Shown: one piece after another, positions 1-12,500 of the stretch
How positions within the stretch are numbered: the stretch's first letter is position 1
Layout: each line of letters begins with the position of its first letter
NCBI GenBank assembly: GCA_964017155.1
Contig: OZ024854.1
Coordinates: 68,108,754 to 68,172,753 of the forward strand
Reading direction: 5' to 3'
DNA: 64,000 bases
Origin: Oasisia sp. SBJ-2009
Lineage: Eukaryota; Annelida; Polychaeta; Sabellida; Siboglinidae
Made by a program: the position numbers and the translations under genes
Notes under the pieces: generated by a model
What the model saw: only the letters and a program-made list of their open reading frames with translations
Database searches by the model: none
What the model was told of the DNA's origin: nothing

Positions 1-193
1 ATTTGTAGCTTGTTAGTGCTGCCATCTGGTGTGTGCTCTACACCTGTACTCTAGATTTGAAGGTTGTAGTTCAAGAACATGCAACACCCGTAGCAGGGGT
101 CCACTCCCCCCCCCCCCAGTTGTAGTTGATGGTCCTCTAGAGTTAATGTGTCAGTGTCATAGGTGATTACACATGTGCTGTAGACATGGTCTC

Positions 194-712
194 TCGTGGC
201 CAGATGATCACCCAGGAATGTTCCTGTGTACTACGGGTGTTCCTGTGTACCACAGGTGTTCATGTGTACTACAGTCTACAGGTGTTCTTTACTGTACTAT
301 GTGTGTTCGTGTGTACTATAGGTATTCTTCACTGTACTACAGGTGTTCTAGGCTGTACTAGGAGTGTTCTTGTATACTAAGGGTGTTCTACGCTGTACTA
401 CGGTGTTCGTGTGTACTACAGGTGTTCTACACTAGTTGTACTATGGGTGTTCATGTGTACTAAAAGTGTTCTGTGCTGTACTACAGATGTTTGTGTGTAC
501 TACAGGTGTTCTGCACTGTACTACGGGTATGTGTGTACTACAGGTGTTCTACTCTGTACTATGGGTGTTCCTGTGTACTATGGGTGTTCGTGTGTACTGC
601 AGGTGTTCTGCGGTGTACTATGGGTGTTCCTGTGTACTACGGGTGTTCCTGTGTACTATGGGTGTTATCGTGTACTACAGGTGTTCTGCGGTGTACTATG
701 GGTGTTGTATAC
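194..712. repeat. Degenerate ~20-bp minisatellite
   Basis: Diverged units of the type GGTGTTCYTGTGTACTAYGG. The variation and indels suggest an old array. Confidence 0.85.
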
Positions 713-1520
713 GGCACTATACATGGCTCTAGAATGTCGTGGTCTGCCCTCGTTGCACCCAGACTTGTTTTCGTCAGCGGACAGGAAGTACAGCTGCCAG
801 GGAGTGAGCGTGCTCGGTGATATTGCTGCCGAGCAGTGATTTCACAGACGTTCCATCTTATTTATAGCTGGCTTCCAGGAGGCAATTTTTTTGCTAATCA
901 GTTGTTTCTCTGAAGTCTAGCATCTTAATTGCATTGTCTGTTAGTGCAGGTCTCTGTTATGTGTTCTGTGAGGAGTCTGTCATAGTGCAGGCGCACCAGT
1001 GGTGCAAAGGACGGAGGTCAGTGGTGTTACATAGTGCTCTCAGTGGTGTCAAATTGACATATACAGCTCAGTAGCATCACATATGACTCAGGATTGGTTT
1101 AGTGGTACACCAGAAACAGTTCTCCAACACAATTGGTTGAGACAGCAGAACTGTGGCTGTACAAACATGGCCTAGTTGACCAGCTGCAGCCTTACTTGCT
1201 TGTCAGATAAAACTGAGACAGATGTTTTGACGTTCACATAATGTACTGTGAAACAAGTTGATTATGTATAATTTATGTACACTTTCATTTTTTTGCTTTG
1301 CTTAAATGGTGTGTGTATTTACAGAATGTCCATCTTGATCATGTTTGTTTTGTCGCTCTCATTACTGGATCCAGCAGATGGTTTGGCTTAGACATTTCAA
1401 TTCATGTTGATGTACTGTTAGATTACCCTTGGGCAGTCTAATTACTCACTACCCCACAGTTAACAATAACATAAAATGTGATCTTGTGAATAACTTGACA
1501 TTTGCTGGTTGCTGTGCACT
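713..1520. other. Non-coding spacer
   Basis: No gene recognised. The segment around 725-840 is unusually GC-rich for the region and could be an unrecognised 5' UTR exon of the receptor, but no splice signals support it. Confidence 0.4.
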
Positions 1521-2413
1521 GGTTGTTCAGTATTTGACTGTCTCGTGTTTGTTTTGGTTGTTCAGTATTTGACTGTCTCGTGTTTGTTTTGGTTGTTCAG
1601 TATTTGACTGTCTCGTGTTTGTTTTGGTTGTTCAGTATTTGACTGTCTCGTGTTTGTTTTGGTTGTTCAGTATTTGACTGTCTCGTGTTTGTTTTGGTTG
1701 TTCAGTATTTGACTGTCTCGTGTTTGTTTTAGTTGTTCAGTATTTGACTGTCTCGTGTTTGTTTTGGTTGTTCAGTATTTGACTGTCTCGTGTTTGTTTT
1801 GGTTGTTCACTATTTGACTGTCTCGTGTTTGTTTTGGTTGTTCAGTATTTGACTGTCTTGTGTTTGTTTTGGTTGTTCACTATTTGACTGTCTCGTGTTT
1901 GTTTTGGTTGTTCACTATTTGACTGTCTCGTGTTTGTTTTGGTTGTTCACTATTTGACTGTCTCGTGTTTGTTTTGGTTGTTCAGTATTTGACTGTCACG
2001 TGTTTGTTTTGGTTGTTCAGTATTTGACTGTCTCGTGTTTGTTTTGGTTGTTCAGTATTTGACTGTCACGTGTTTGTTTTGGTTGTTCAGTATTTGACTG
2101 TCTCGTGTTTGTTTTGGTTGTTCAGTATTTGACTGTCTCGTGTTTGTTTTGGTTGTTCAGTATTTGACTGTCTTGTGTTTGTTTTGGTTGTTCACTATTT
2201 GACTGTCTCGTGTTTGTTTTGGTTGTTCACTATTTGACTGTCTCGTGTTTGTTTTGGTTGTTCACTATTTGACTGTCTCGTGTTTGTTTTGGTTGTTCAG
2301 TATTTGACTGTCACGTGTTTGTTTTGGTTGTTCAGTATTTGACTGTCTCGTGTTTGTTTTGGTTGTTCAGTATTTGACTGTCTCGTGTTTGTTTTGGTTG
2401 TTCACTATTTGAC
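1521..2413. repeat. 35-bp minisatellite, ~25 copies
   Basis: Unit starts GGTTGTTCAGTATTTGACTG. Variants CAG/CAC and CTC/CAC alternate in blocks, suggesting segmental duplication of multi-unit stretches. Confidence 0.97.
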
Positions 2414-3725
2414 ATGTCAAGGGTTTGTGCGTTCTACAGACCCATTCATGCACACGAGGCTGACTGTGTATGTGCCAGAACCTTGGTGCATTTAGGCCCT
2501 GTAATCATGCTGTGTATCCCCCTGGATAGATACAGCGTTGGCATGGTAACAGCATCAACTAAAGATAGACAGGACAATTGATAGGTAGTATGAGACAGCC
2601 GTCAAACTGGAAGACCTTGAACGTCTTAATCAACTAGAGGAATCACACAAGAAAATTCATCTAACCTTAGGGTGACATGTAGACATAGTTATGACTAGAA
2701 TCTTTGAAATTGTGTATTTAGTTTAGTATAATTACTTAATTTCTCCTTGTTAGATTGAAGATTGTTGCTTCAAGTAGTGGCAGCAGTCTGGGCCAGTAGC
2801 TTGAGAGTCATTGAAGTGAGGTCTTTATGGACTGTCTGGATAAGACTGTCAAAGCAGACCACTGCATTATAAAAAAGAAAGAATTTGATCAGCTGTTCTC
2901 TCAGTGGATGTAAGACCACAATAAGACAACATTTATTCTTGTAAGTAAATCGGATTCCAGTCAAAGAAATTCAAATTCTACTTCATTCAAATAAGTTGAT
3001 GCCAATTACAATTCCAATTCCACCCAGGCCTGGAATCTGGATGTCTTCAGAATTGGCAGTCAGTTCCAGAATGAGGCTCACCGTGGGCCTGGATGTGATT
3101 ATCACTGGCAATATTATTTATGCAGATCAGAAGCGAAAGTGTCCTTCAATAAAACATCTATCAGTAGTATCACTGACATGTTGACTTGACTCCAGCCTCT
3201 CCCCAGGCTGTCTCACTGAATATGATGAGTTCACAGAACAGTAACACTGAGTGACAAGAAAGGTGACCGCGTGTCACATATATGGACCAAGGTGTCGTAC
3301 ACATGCACGTGCGTGCACACGTTACAGTGACGCATGCCACCCCACGTGGTGTTGCCCTCCGGTGTGTGATACACCTGTAATCATAGTGTCTCTACCTTTT
3401 AATATCCTTTAGACGTGACTGTTGTATTACTTTGCGAGGCAGAAATAGCCCTGCCTGGAGCGCGGCCGAGACGACCCCAGCAGACGTGGTGTTTTTCACA
3501 GATTCATTTCCGAAGAGGAAATAGCTTTTATAAGATGAAACTGTAATTAGTGTTATGATATCTCCGAAGACAATCTCATGGTTGATAAACCACAGCATGT
3601 GCAGGTTTAGTGGTCAACTGATTCCTGATGTCAACTTGTCTGGGAATAATCAGGGGTTACCAGGAACTTGGTGAACATTTCTGCTGAGACAGGAAATGTT
3701 TTATTACGAAGGTAGTTATTGTTTT
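2414..3725. other. Non-coding spacer
   Basis: No gene recognised. A short ATTCCAATTC-type stretch at about 2980-3060 looks like part of an old dispersed repeat. Confidence 0.4.
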
Positions 3726-3726
3726 A

Positions 3727-4927
3727 GTGATGTCTAGATATTTCTTAGTTTATAATATTAGACTATTTGTGATGTCTAGATATGTCTTTGTTGATTCAAT
3801 TGGTGATGTCTAAAATATTTCTTAGTTTATAATATTTGTGATGTCTAGATATATCTTAGTTTATAATATTTATAATGTCTAGATATGTCTTAGTTTATAG
3901 TTACAAGTTTTTGTAATGTCTAGATATGTCTTAGTTTATAGTTACAAGTATTTGTAATGTCTAGATATGTCTTAGTTTATAGTTACAAGTATTTGTAATG
4001 TTTAGATATGTCTTAGTTTATAGTTGCAAGTATTTGTAATGTTTAGATATGTCTTAGTTTATAGTTACAAGTATTTGTAATGTCTAGATATGTCTTAGTT
4101 TATAGTTACAAGTATTTGTAATGTTTAGATATGTCTTAGTTTATAGTTGCAAGTATTTGTAATGTTTAGATATGTCTTAGTTTATAGTTACAAGTATTTG
4201 TAATGTCTAGATATGTCTTAGTTTATAGTTACAAGTATTTGTAATGTTTAGATATGTCTTAGTTTATAGTTGCAAGTATTTGTAATGTTTAGATATGTCT
4301 TAGTTTATAGTTACAAGTATTTGTAATGTCTAGATATGTCTTAGTTTATAGTTACAAGTATTTGTAATGTTTAGATATGTCTTAGTTTATAGTTGCAAGT
4401 ATTTGTAATGTTTAGATATGTCTTAGTTTATAGTTACAAGTATTTGTAATGTTTAGATATGTCTTAGTTTATAGTTGCAAGTATTTGTAATGTTTAGATA
4501 TGTCTTAGTTTATAGTTACAAGTATTTGTAATGTTTAGATATGTCTTAGTTTATAGTTACAAGTATTTGTAATGTTTAGATATGTCTTAGTTTATAGTTG
4601 CAAGTATTTGTAATGTTTAGATATGTCTTAGTTTATAGTTACAAGTATTTGTAATGTTTAGATATGTCTTAGTTTATAGTTACAAGTATTTGTAATGTTT
4701 AGATATGTCTTAGTTTATAGTTGCAAGTATTTGTAATGTCTAGATATGTCTTAGTTTATAGTTACAAGTATTTGTAATGTCTAGATATGTCTTAGTTTAT
4801 AGTTACAAGTATTTGTAATGTTTAGATATGTCTTAGTTTATAGTTGCAAGTATTTGTAATGTCTAGATATGTCTTAGTTTATAGTTACAAGTATTTGTAA
4901 TGTCTAGATATGTCTTAGTTTATAGTA
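3727..4927. repeat. 41-bp minisatellite, ~26 regular copies after degenerate starts
   Basis: Core GTCTAGATATGTCTTAGTTT, with a TAGTTACAAG/TAGTTGCAAG spacer. The first copies (3727-3900) vary in length; the regular array runs 3842-4927. TCTAGATATGTCTTAGTT recurs in the next array, so the two may share an origin. Confidence 0.95.
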
Positions 4928-5046
4928 TATTTTACGTTTAGATACTTGACCTTTAACCACATGACCAGTCTGACCCTACTGTCCTCTAGAGTACACCTCT
5001 CTACTGTTAGCAACCGCAGTCCAGATTCATGCCAGACTTAAACTTG

Positions 5047-7846
5047 ATATGTGTTAGTTGATATCATTAGTGGTTTCTAGATATGTGTTAGTTGATATCA
5101 TTAGTGGTTTCTAGATATGTGTTAGTTGATATCATTAGTGGTTTCTAGATATGTGTTAGTTGATATCATTAGTGGTTTCTAGATATGTGTTAGTTGATAT
5201 CATTAGTGGTTTCTAGATATGTGTTAGTTTATATCATTAGTGGTTTCTAGATATGTCTTAGTTGATATCATTAGTGGTTTCTAGATATGTGTTAGTTGAT
5301 ATCATTAGTGGTTTCTAGATATGTGTTAGTTGATATCATTAGTGGTTTCTAGATATGTGTTAGTTGATATCATTAGTGGTTTCTAGATATGTGTTAGTTG
5401 ATATCATTAGTGGTTTCTAGATATGTCTTAGTTGATATCATTAGTGGTTTCTAGATATGTGTTAGTTGATATCATTAGTGGTTTCTAGATATGTGTTAGT
5501 TGATATCATTAGTGGTTTCTAGATATGTCTTAGTTGATATCATTAGTGGTTTCTAGATATGTGTTAGTTGATATCATTAGTGGTTTCTAGATATGTGTTA
5601 GTTGATATCATTAGTGGTTTCTAGATATGTGTTAGTTGATATCATTAGTGGTTTCTAGATATGTGTTAGTTGATATCATTAGTGGTTTCTAGATATGTCT
5701 TAGTTGATATCATTAGTGGTTTCTAGATATGTGTTAGTTGATATCATTAGTGGTTTCTAGATATGTGTTAGTTGATATCATTAGTGGTTTCTAGATATGT
5801 CTTAGTTGATATCATTAGTGGTTTCTAGATATGTGTTAGTTGATATCATTAGTGGTTTCTAGATATGTGTTAGTTGATATCATTAGTGGTTTCTAGATAT
5901 GTGTTAGTTGATATCATTAGTGGTTTCTAGATATGTGTTAGTTGATATCATTAGTGGTTTCTAGATATGTGTTAGTTGATATCATTAGTGGTTTCTAGAT
6001 ATGTGTTAGTTGATATCATTAGTGGTTTCTAGATATGTGTTAGTTGATATCATTAGTGGTTTCTAGATATGTCTTAGTTGATATCATTAGTGGTTTCTAG
6101 ATATGTGTTAGTTGATATCATTAGTGGTTTCTAGATATGTGTTAGTTGATATCATTAGTGGTTTCTAGATATGTCTTAGTTGATATCATTAGTGGTTTCT
6201 AGATATGTGTTAGTTGATATCATTAGTGGTTTCTAGATATGTCTTAGTTGATATCATTAGTGGTTTCTAGATATGTGTTAGTTGATATCATTAGTGGTTT
6301 CTAGATATGTGTTAGTTGATATCATTAGTGGTTTCTAGATATGTCTTAGTTGATATCATTAGTGGTTTCTAGATATGTGTTAGTTGATATCATTAGTGGT
6401 TTCTAGATATGTGTTAGTTGATATCATTAGTGGTTTCTAGATATGTGTTAGTTGATATCATTAGTGGTTTCTAGATATGTGTTAGTTGATATCATTAGTG
6501 GTTTCTAGATATGTGTTAGTTGATATCATTAGTGGTTTCTAGATATGTGTTAGTTGATATCATTAGTGGTTTCTAGATATGTGTTAGTTGATATCATTAG
6601 TGGTTTCTAGATATGTGTTAGTTGATATCATTAGTGGTTTCTAGATATGTCTTAGTTGATATCATTAGTGGTTTCTAGATATGTGTTAGTTGATATCATT
6701 AGTGGTTTCTAGATATGTGTTAGTTGATATCATTAGTGGTTTCTAGATATGTCTTAGTTGATATCATTAGTGGTTTCTAGATATGTGTTAGTTGATATCA
6801 TTAGTGGTTTCTAGATATGTCTTAGTTGATATCATTAGTGGTTTCTAGATATGTGTTAGTTGATATCATTAGTGGTTTCTAGATATGTGTTAGTTGATAT
6901 CATTAGTGGTTTCTAGATATGTGTTAGTTGATATCATTAGTGGTTTCTAGATATGTGTTAGTTGATATCATTAGTGGTTTCTAGATATGTCTTAGTTGAT
7001 ATCATTAGTGGTTTCTAGATATGTGTTAGTTGATATCATTAGTGGTTTCTAGATATGTGTTAGTTGATATCATTAGTGGTTTCTAGATATGTGTTAGTTG
7101 ATATCATTAGTGGTTTCTAGATATGTGTTAGTTGATATCATTAGTGGTTTCTAGATATGTGTTAGTTGATATCATTAGTGGTTTCTAGATATGTGTTAGT
7201 TGATATCATTAGTGGTTTCTAGATATGTGTTAGTTGATATCATTAGTGGTTTCTAGATATGTGTTAGTTGATATCATTAGTGGTTTCTAGATATGTCTTA
7301 GTTGATATCATTAGTGGTTTCTAGATATGTGTTAGTTGATATCATTAGTGGTTTCTAGATATGTGTTAGTTGATATCATTAGTGGTTTCTAGATATGTGT
7401 TAGTTGATATCATTAGTGGTTTCTAGATATGTGTTAGTTGATATCATTAGTGGTTTCTAGATATGTGTTAGTTGATATCATTAGTGGTTTCTAGATATGT
7501 GTTAGTTGATATCATTAGTGGTTTCTAGATATGTCTTAGTTGATATCATTAGTGGTTTCTAGATATGTGTTAGTTGATATCATTAGTGGTTTCTAGATAT
7601 GTGTTAGTTGATATCATTAGTGGTTTCTAGATATGTCTTAGTTGATATCATTAGTGGTTTCTAGATATGTGTTAGTTGATATCATTAGTGGTTTCTAGAT
7701 ATGTCTTAGTTGATATCATTAGTGGTTTCTAGATATGTGTTAGTTGATATCATTAGTGGTTTCTAGATATGTGTTAGTTGATATCATTAGTGGTTTCTAG
7801 ATATGTGTTAGTTGATATCATTAGTGGTCTCTAGATATGTCTTGGT
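5047..7846. repeat. 34-bp minisatellite, ~82 copies
   Basis: Unit starts ATATGTGTTAGTTGATATCA and ends GTGGTTTCTAG. Nearly perfect. The main variant is TGTGTTAG versus TGTCTTAG, scattered in a patterned order. It ends 0.4 kb upstream of receptor exon 1. Confidence 0.98.
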
Positions 7847-7849
7847 TTG

Positions 7850-8264
7850 TTATGAGAAGGTAGTCTTGATCAAAGTGGTTAATTAAATATGTCCCAGTCA
7901 CATGAGTTAGTCTTTGATGACGTTGTGTAACAGTTGTCATCTCAATGTTGACCTTGTGACAGACTGGCAGAGTGCGTGTGAGACAATGTGACATGCAACT
8001 AGCGCGTGTCTGTTAGTGTCATTTAGACGCGAGTGACACAAGCTGTCGGGGGCGTGAGCGTGTAAACGGCGTGCTGTATTATTAAGCACCCTCGTCTCTG
8101 CGCCATCTATTACTTAACACACGCAGAGAGTTTTTATTTCTGCGAAATCCACGCTGCATGATTTTGTTAGCAAATTCTATGTTTTGTTTGAGTCGGATGT
8201 TGTAAAAAATTATTACTGCATCTGATTGTCTCGTTAGTGCCTCATGGTGGTTGTTTTTTCTCAG
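7850..8264. other. Sequence upstream of receptor exon 1
   Basis: Unique sequence, with some CpG at 7975-8110, ending in a strong polypyrimidine-AG. Intron or promoter-proximal; no ORF. Confidence 0.4.
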
Positions 8265-8278
8265 TTGCTAGGTGACGG

Positions 8279-8386
8279 ATGCCAACAGTAACCATGGCAA
8301 CGAAGGCGAAAGGTCCCCAGTGTAAGGTGTGCAACGATGAGGCATCAGGGTTCCACTATGGCGTCGACTCGTGCGAAGGCTGCAAG
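8279..8386 (+). CDS. Receptor exon 1: first zinc finger
   Basis: Encodes the start and zinc finger 1 (C-x2-C-x13-C-x2-C), ending CEGCK with donor GTAAGA at 8387. A pyrimidine-rich acceptor (TTGTTTTTTCTCAG, ending 8264) puts about 14-30 nt of 5' UTR in the same exon, so further non-coding exons upstream are likely but not identified. ATG 8279 would add MPTVT before the better-placed ATG 8294. The intron between CEGCK and GFFRR is at a position common in nuclear receptors. Confidence 0.9.
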
Positions 8387-9454
8387 GTAAGATGCGATAA
8401 TAAAAGATCAATTCGGGAATTGTAACAGAAAAGTAAGAAGTAAAGACTGGAAAACTTCAATTTGAAAAAGAGAAAAAGCTCATAAAATTATATTTGTAAT
8501 CATGTAATTAGTTGGTAGTTTACACGCCTACACCTGTCTATGCAGTAACATGAGACTACCAACCAACTCGACAGATAAACTTGTGTCTAATGCTGAAACG
8601 ATCTGCCATTTAGCATCACAAGATGGCATATTGAGACGGCATGAATATGTTATCCACACCAGTAGAAACATGACTACTTTGTAAGACTCAATATGATCAT
8701 TGGGCATCTTCTGTGAGATGACACTCGGACAGAGAATAGCAAGGATTTCATCATTAATGGACACCAAAGTGTATGAAAGGTCACCGAGTAGTGAGACACA
8801 GTCACACGGACGTGGCTGCAGATTGTCCTGTAGGAAGTTGTAAATGTATCCGCTGCTGGAAATAGAAGTGCTGCAGATGTGCGTGATGCGGTTAGTTGCC
8901 GTGCACCGAAAGAGCAACAGTGCACTTTGGCTGGCCATTGACGTCAGACATGTTTATTACATAACAACTGTGATTTATCTGCGGCTGCCGGAGCCAAGGC
9001 CACTTTTTTGTCATAGATCACATTGCGTTATATACAGGATATTTCTATTGACATCACAGGCCAAACCAGCCGTGCTAAATGTATGAAAAATGTTTGTTTA
9101 GTGGTGTTATGTTTTCTGTTTGACGTTAGAGTGTTGTACTGAGTGTCAAGTTGATACAGCAGAGGGAGGGAAAGAAATAGTTTGGTTGTAATCTTAATGA
9201 TGTCATCTGACAGTGTTCGTAACATGGACTGGAAATGCCTGACTTCCCGATTCCCTCCTCCTCACATGCACTGATAAAGCATTCTCAATCTCTGCCTTGT
9301 TGATTATAATTAAGTTACATGTACTGAATACTCAATTTGTTTACTTTGTATTGTAATATCTTACAAAAAGTAACATTTCATTTGTATTGTTATGTTCACA
9401 GTAGTGTAATCTATTTTTACGTTGTTTTAATCTTATAAACATCTGATCATTAAG

Positions 9455-9502
<48 letters not shown>

Positions 9503-12500
9503 CATATATATATATATTGCACAGTTACTCCTAGCGTGTAATGTTGCTTTTTGTGGCATAGACACTAGACAGTGGCACAACCACAGGCCCCAGACAGAGG
9601 TACAGTAGAGACAAAAGACAATAATCGTCTTTTCGGAACAATACAGAGACAAATGGATGGTTTTGTGTTCAACAGCTAGACTGTCCCGCCTACTGGTTTA
9701 TCTCATTCATAACAGTTGTCCAGTGATCATGTTTGATCTGTTAGACAAAAACATACATGCATACTCGCATACACCTACACACTCGCACTGTCACGCTATG
9801 CTCCCACACGCACGCACGCACGTATGCACGCACGCACGCACACTGTCACGCTATGCTCCCACACGCACGCACGCACGCACACACACACACTGTCACGCTC
9901 TGCTCCCCCCCCACACACACACTGTCATGCTCTGCTCCCCCCCCACACACACACACACAGTGTCACGCTATGCTCCCCCCCACACACACACACACAGTGT
10001 CACGCTATGCTCCCCCCACACACACACACTGTCACGCTCTGCTCCCCCCCACACACACACACTGTCACGCTATGCTCCCCCCCACACACACACTGTCATG
10101 CTCTGCCCCCCCCCACATATACACACACACACTGTCACGCTATGCTCCCCCCCACACACACACTGTCATGCTCTGCTCCCCCCCCCCACACACACACACA
10201 CACACTGTCACGCTCTGCTCCCCCCCCACACACACTGTCACGCTCTGCTCCCCCCCCACACACACTGTCACGCTCTGCTCCCCCCCCCCCCCACACACAC
10301 ACTGTCACGCTCTGCTCCCCCCCCCCACACACACACTGTCACGCTCTGCTCCCCCCCACACACACACACTGTCACGCTATGCTCCCCCCCACACACACAC
10401 ACTGTCACGCTATGCTCCCCCCCACACACACACACTGTCACGCTATGCTCCCCCCCACACACACACACTGTCACGCTATGCTCCCCCCCCACACACACTG
10501 TCACGCTCTGCTCCCCCCCACACACACACACTGTCACGCTATGCTCCCCCCCCCCACACACACACTGTCACGCGCTGCTCCCGCTGTTTCAGGGTTTTTT
10601 CCGTCGCTGCATCACGCAGGGGATGAACCACCGGTGTGCCAATGAGGAGAAGTGTGACATCACACCCTTCAGTCGCAACAGTTGCCAGTTCTGTCGACTC
10701 AAGAAGTGTTTCGCGGTCGGCATGTCACGTGAAGGTACGTGCGTCACGCCGTGTCATGGTCGCTAGTAAATGTTTATAAGTTCAACTGACTGGATGCTTT
10801 ATTAGTGTCGTTACTGAATATTGAGACACGTGAAAAAACGCATGCTCTTGGGGAAATTATTTGTGCCACATGTTTAGATTTCATCTGAGGTAGTTCATCA
10901 AAGTTGTTGAGAAGTCTGTCTTACAAAGGGGGCCAATGCATTATGCATATAATACACATGTGAATGGTTATGTCAACGCTGTATGTTGTGTGTTATATAA
11001 CATCAGACACAGTGATCTTGATCACATGTTCTGTCTTGATTGTGATCTGAGCTTCCTGGTGATCAGGTCCAGGAAGCAGCCACTGCCCCCCCCCCTGTCC
11101 ACTCTTGTGTTGCTGTGAGTCTCCACCCACTAGTGCATGAATATTGCTGTTTAATGAGGCAGACAGGGAGACTGCTGTGAATATCTGACTCTGACCTTCT
11201 GTTGTCTGACCAGTCCATCTCCAGCACTGGGGGTCATCTCAGAACGTCAATGTCCAATCTCAGTTCGTTAATTTGAGTGTTAACTTGCCCAACTCCGATC
11301 TAGAGGAGACATGAAACCAAAATGGCCCCTTTGTCTATTGTGCGTGCACATACATATGTGTGCAAATACACATTAGGCGCAGTACATATTTCTAGCATGA
11401 TCCAAGTAGATGATTAGTTTCGTCACCGGTCTACTTGGCTTGTTACATGAGCATGAAAAATTGTCCCGAAAACAACATCATTGCAGACATTGTCATTTTG
11501 TGTGGCGCAAGTTCAGAAAAGTGCTATGTCATCGAGTCATCATTGAGACCTGTGCTGATCCGTGCGTAGGTGTTTCTTAGTTTAATTGATGGCTACATGA
11601 GAGTGACCTCGACTCACCTGAAGGTGCACCACACTGCTCTCTGTCACGCTGATGGATGTGACTTTTTATAGAGTTCAGTCAGGCGTGAAGCCACAGATAC
11701 AGACCCATCACTCTCGCACTGGCAGTGTGTTTTGCGTTGCGCAACCTTGACCTGATCGAGTGCGGTGTGGAGAGGTCAGTAGGGCAGGGTTCAGTAGGTC
11801 ACATGATAAGACAGTCTGAGATTGGACCTTTCCCCACAATGGGGTGTCCTCAGCTCTTCATCTGTCAAGGGGATCTCTTGGGGTTGTTCTATTTGCAGCC
11901 TGGGAGCAGATCTCTGCCATTATGACACAGGCAGGGAGAATCAAAATAGACTCTGAATGGATGGCTCTGGCTCTACTTGTGCATATTTCATAGAAGCATA
12001 AATTACATGTTTCTATTGTAATCCATGCAACTGCCAGTGAAAGGAAGATAATTGATCGGCCTGTGACATCCAACAGTTCAACAGCCTCTAGTCTATTGTG
12101 TATGTTGGGAAGAGGTCATGTGACAAATAGAATGCTTGTGTCGCTCCACATGGTCACCAGACTCAGACACTAACTGTCAACTTAGTGGCAGACTACTAGT
12201 ACAGGTCTATTAACTACTAGTACAAGTCTATTAACTACTAGTACAGGTCTATTAACTACTAGTACAGGTCTATTAACTACTAGTACAGGTCTATTAACTA
12301 CTAGTACAGGTCTATTAACTACTAGTACAGGTCTATTAACTACTAGTACAGGTCTATTAACTACTAGTACAGGTCTATTAACTACTAGTACAGGTCTATT
12401 AACTACTAGTACAGGTCTATTAACTACTAGTACAGGTCTATTAACTACTAGTACAGGTCTATTAACTACTAGTACAGGTCTATTAACTACTAGTACAGGT

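Noticed and set aside
5047..7846. Regular direct repeats that could suggest a CRISPR array
   Set aside because: Units are head-to-tail with no unique spacers, and the window is clearly animal DNA.
9657..10766. His/Thr/Pro-rich 369-codon ORF that runs in frame into the second zinc finger
   Set aside because: It is the C/CA array being stop-free. A transcript starting there would give a one-finger receptor (E75B-like), but slippage-prone unit lengths make a stable frame unlikely and no promoter was seen.
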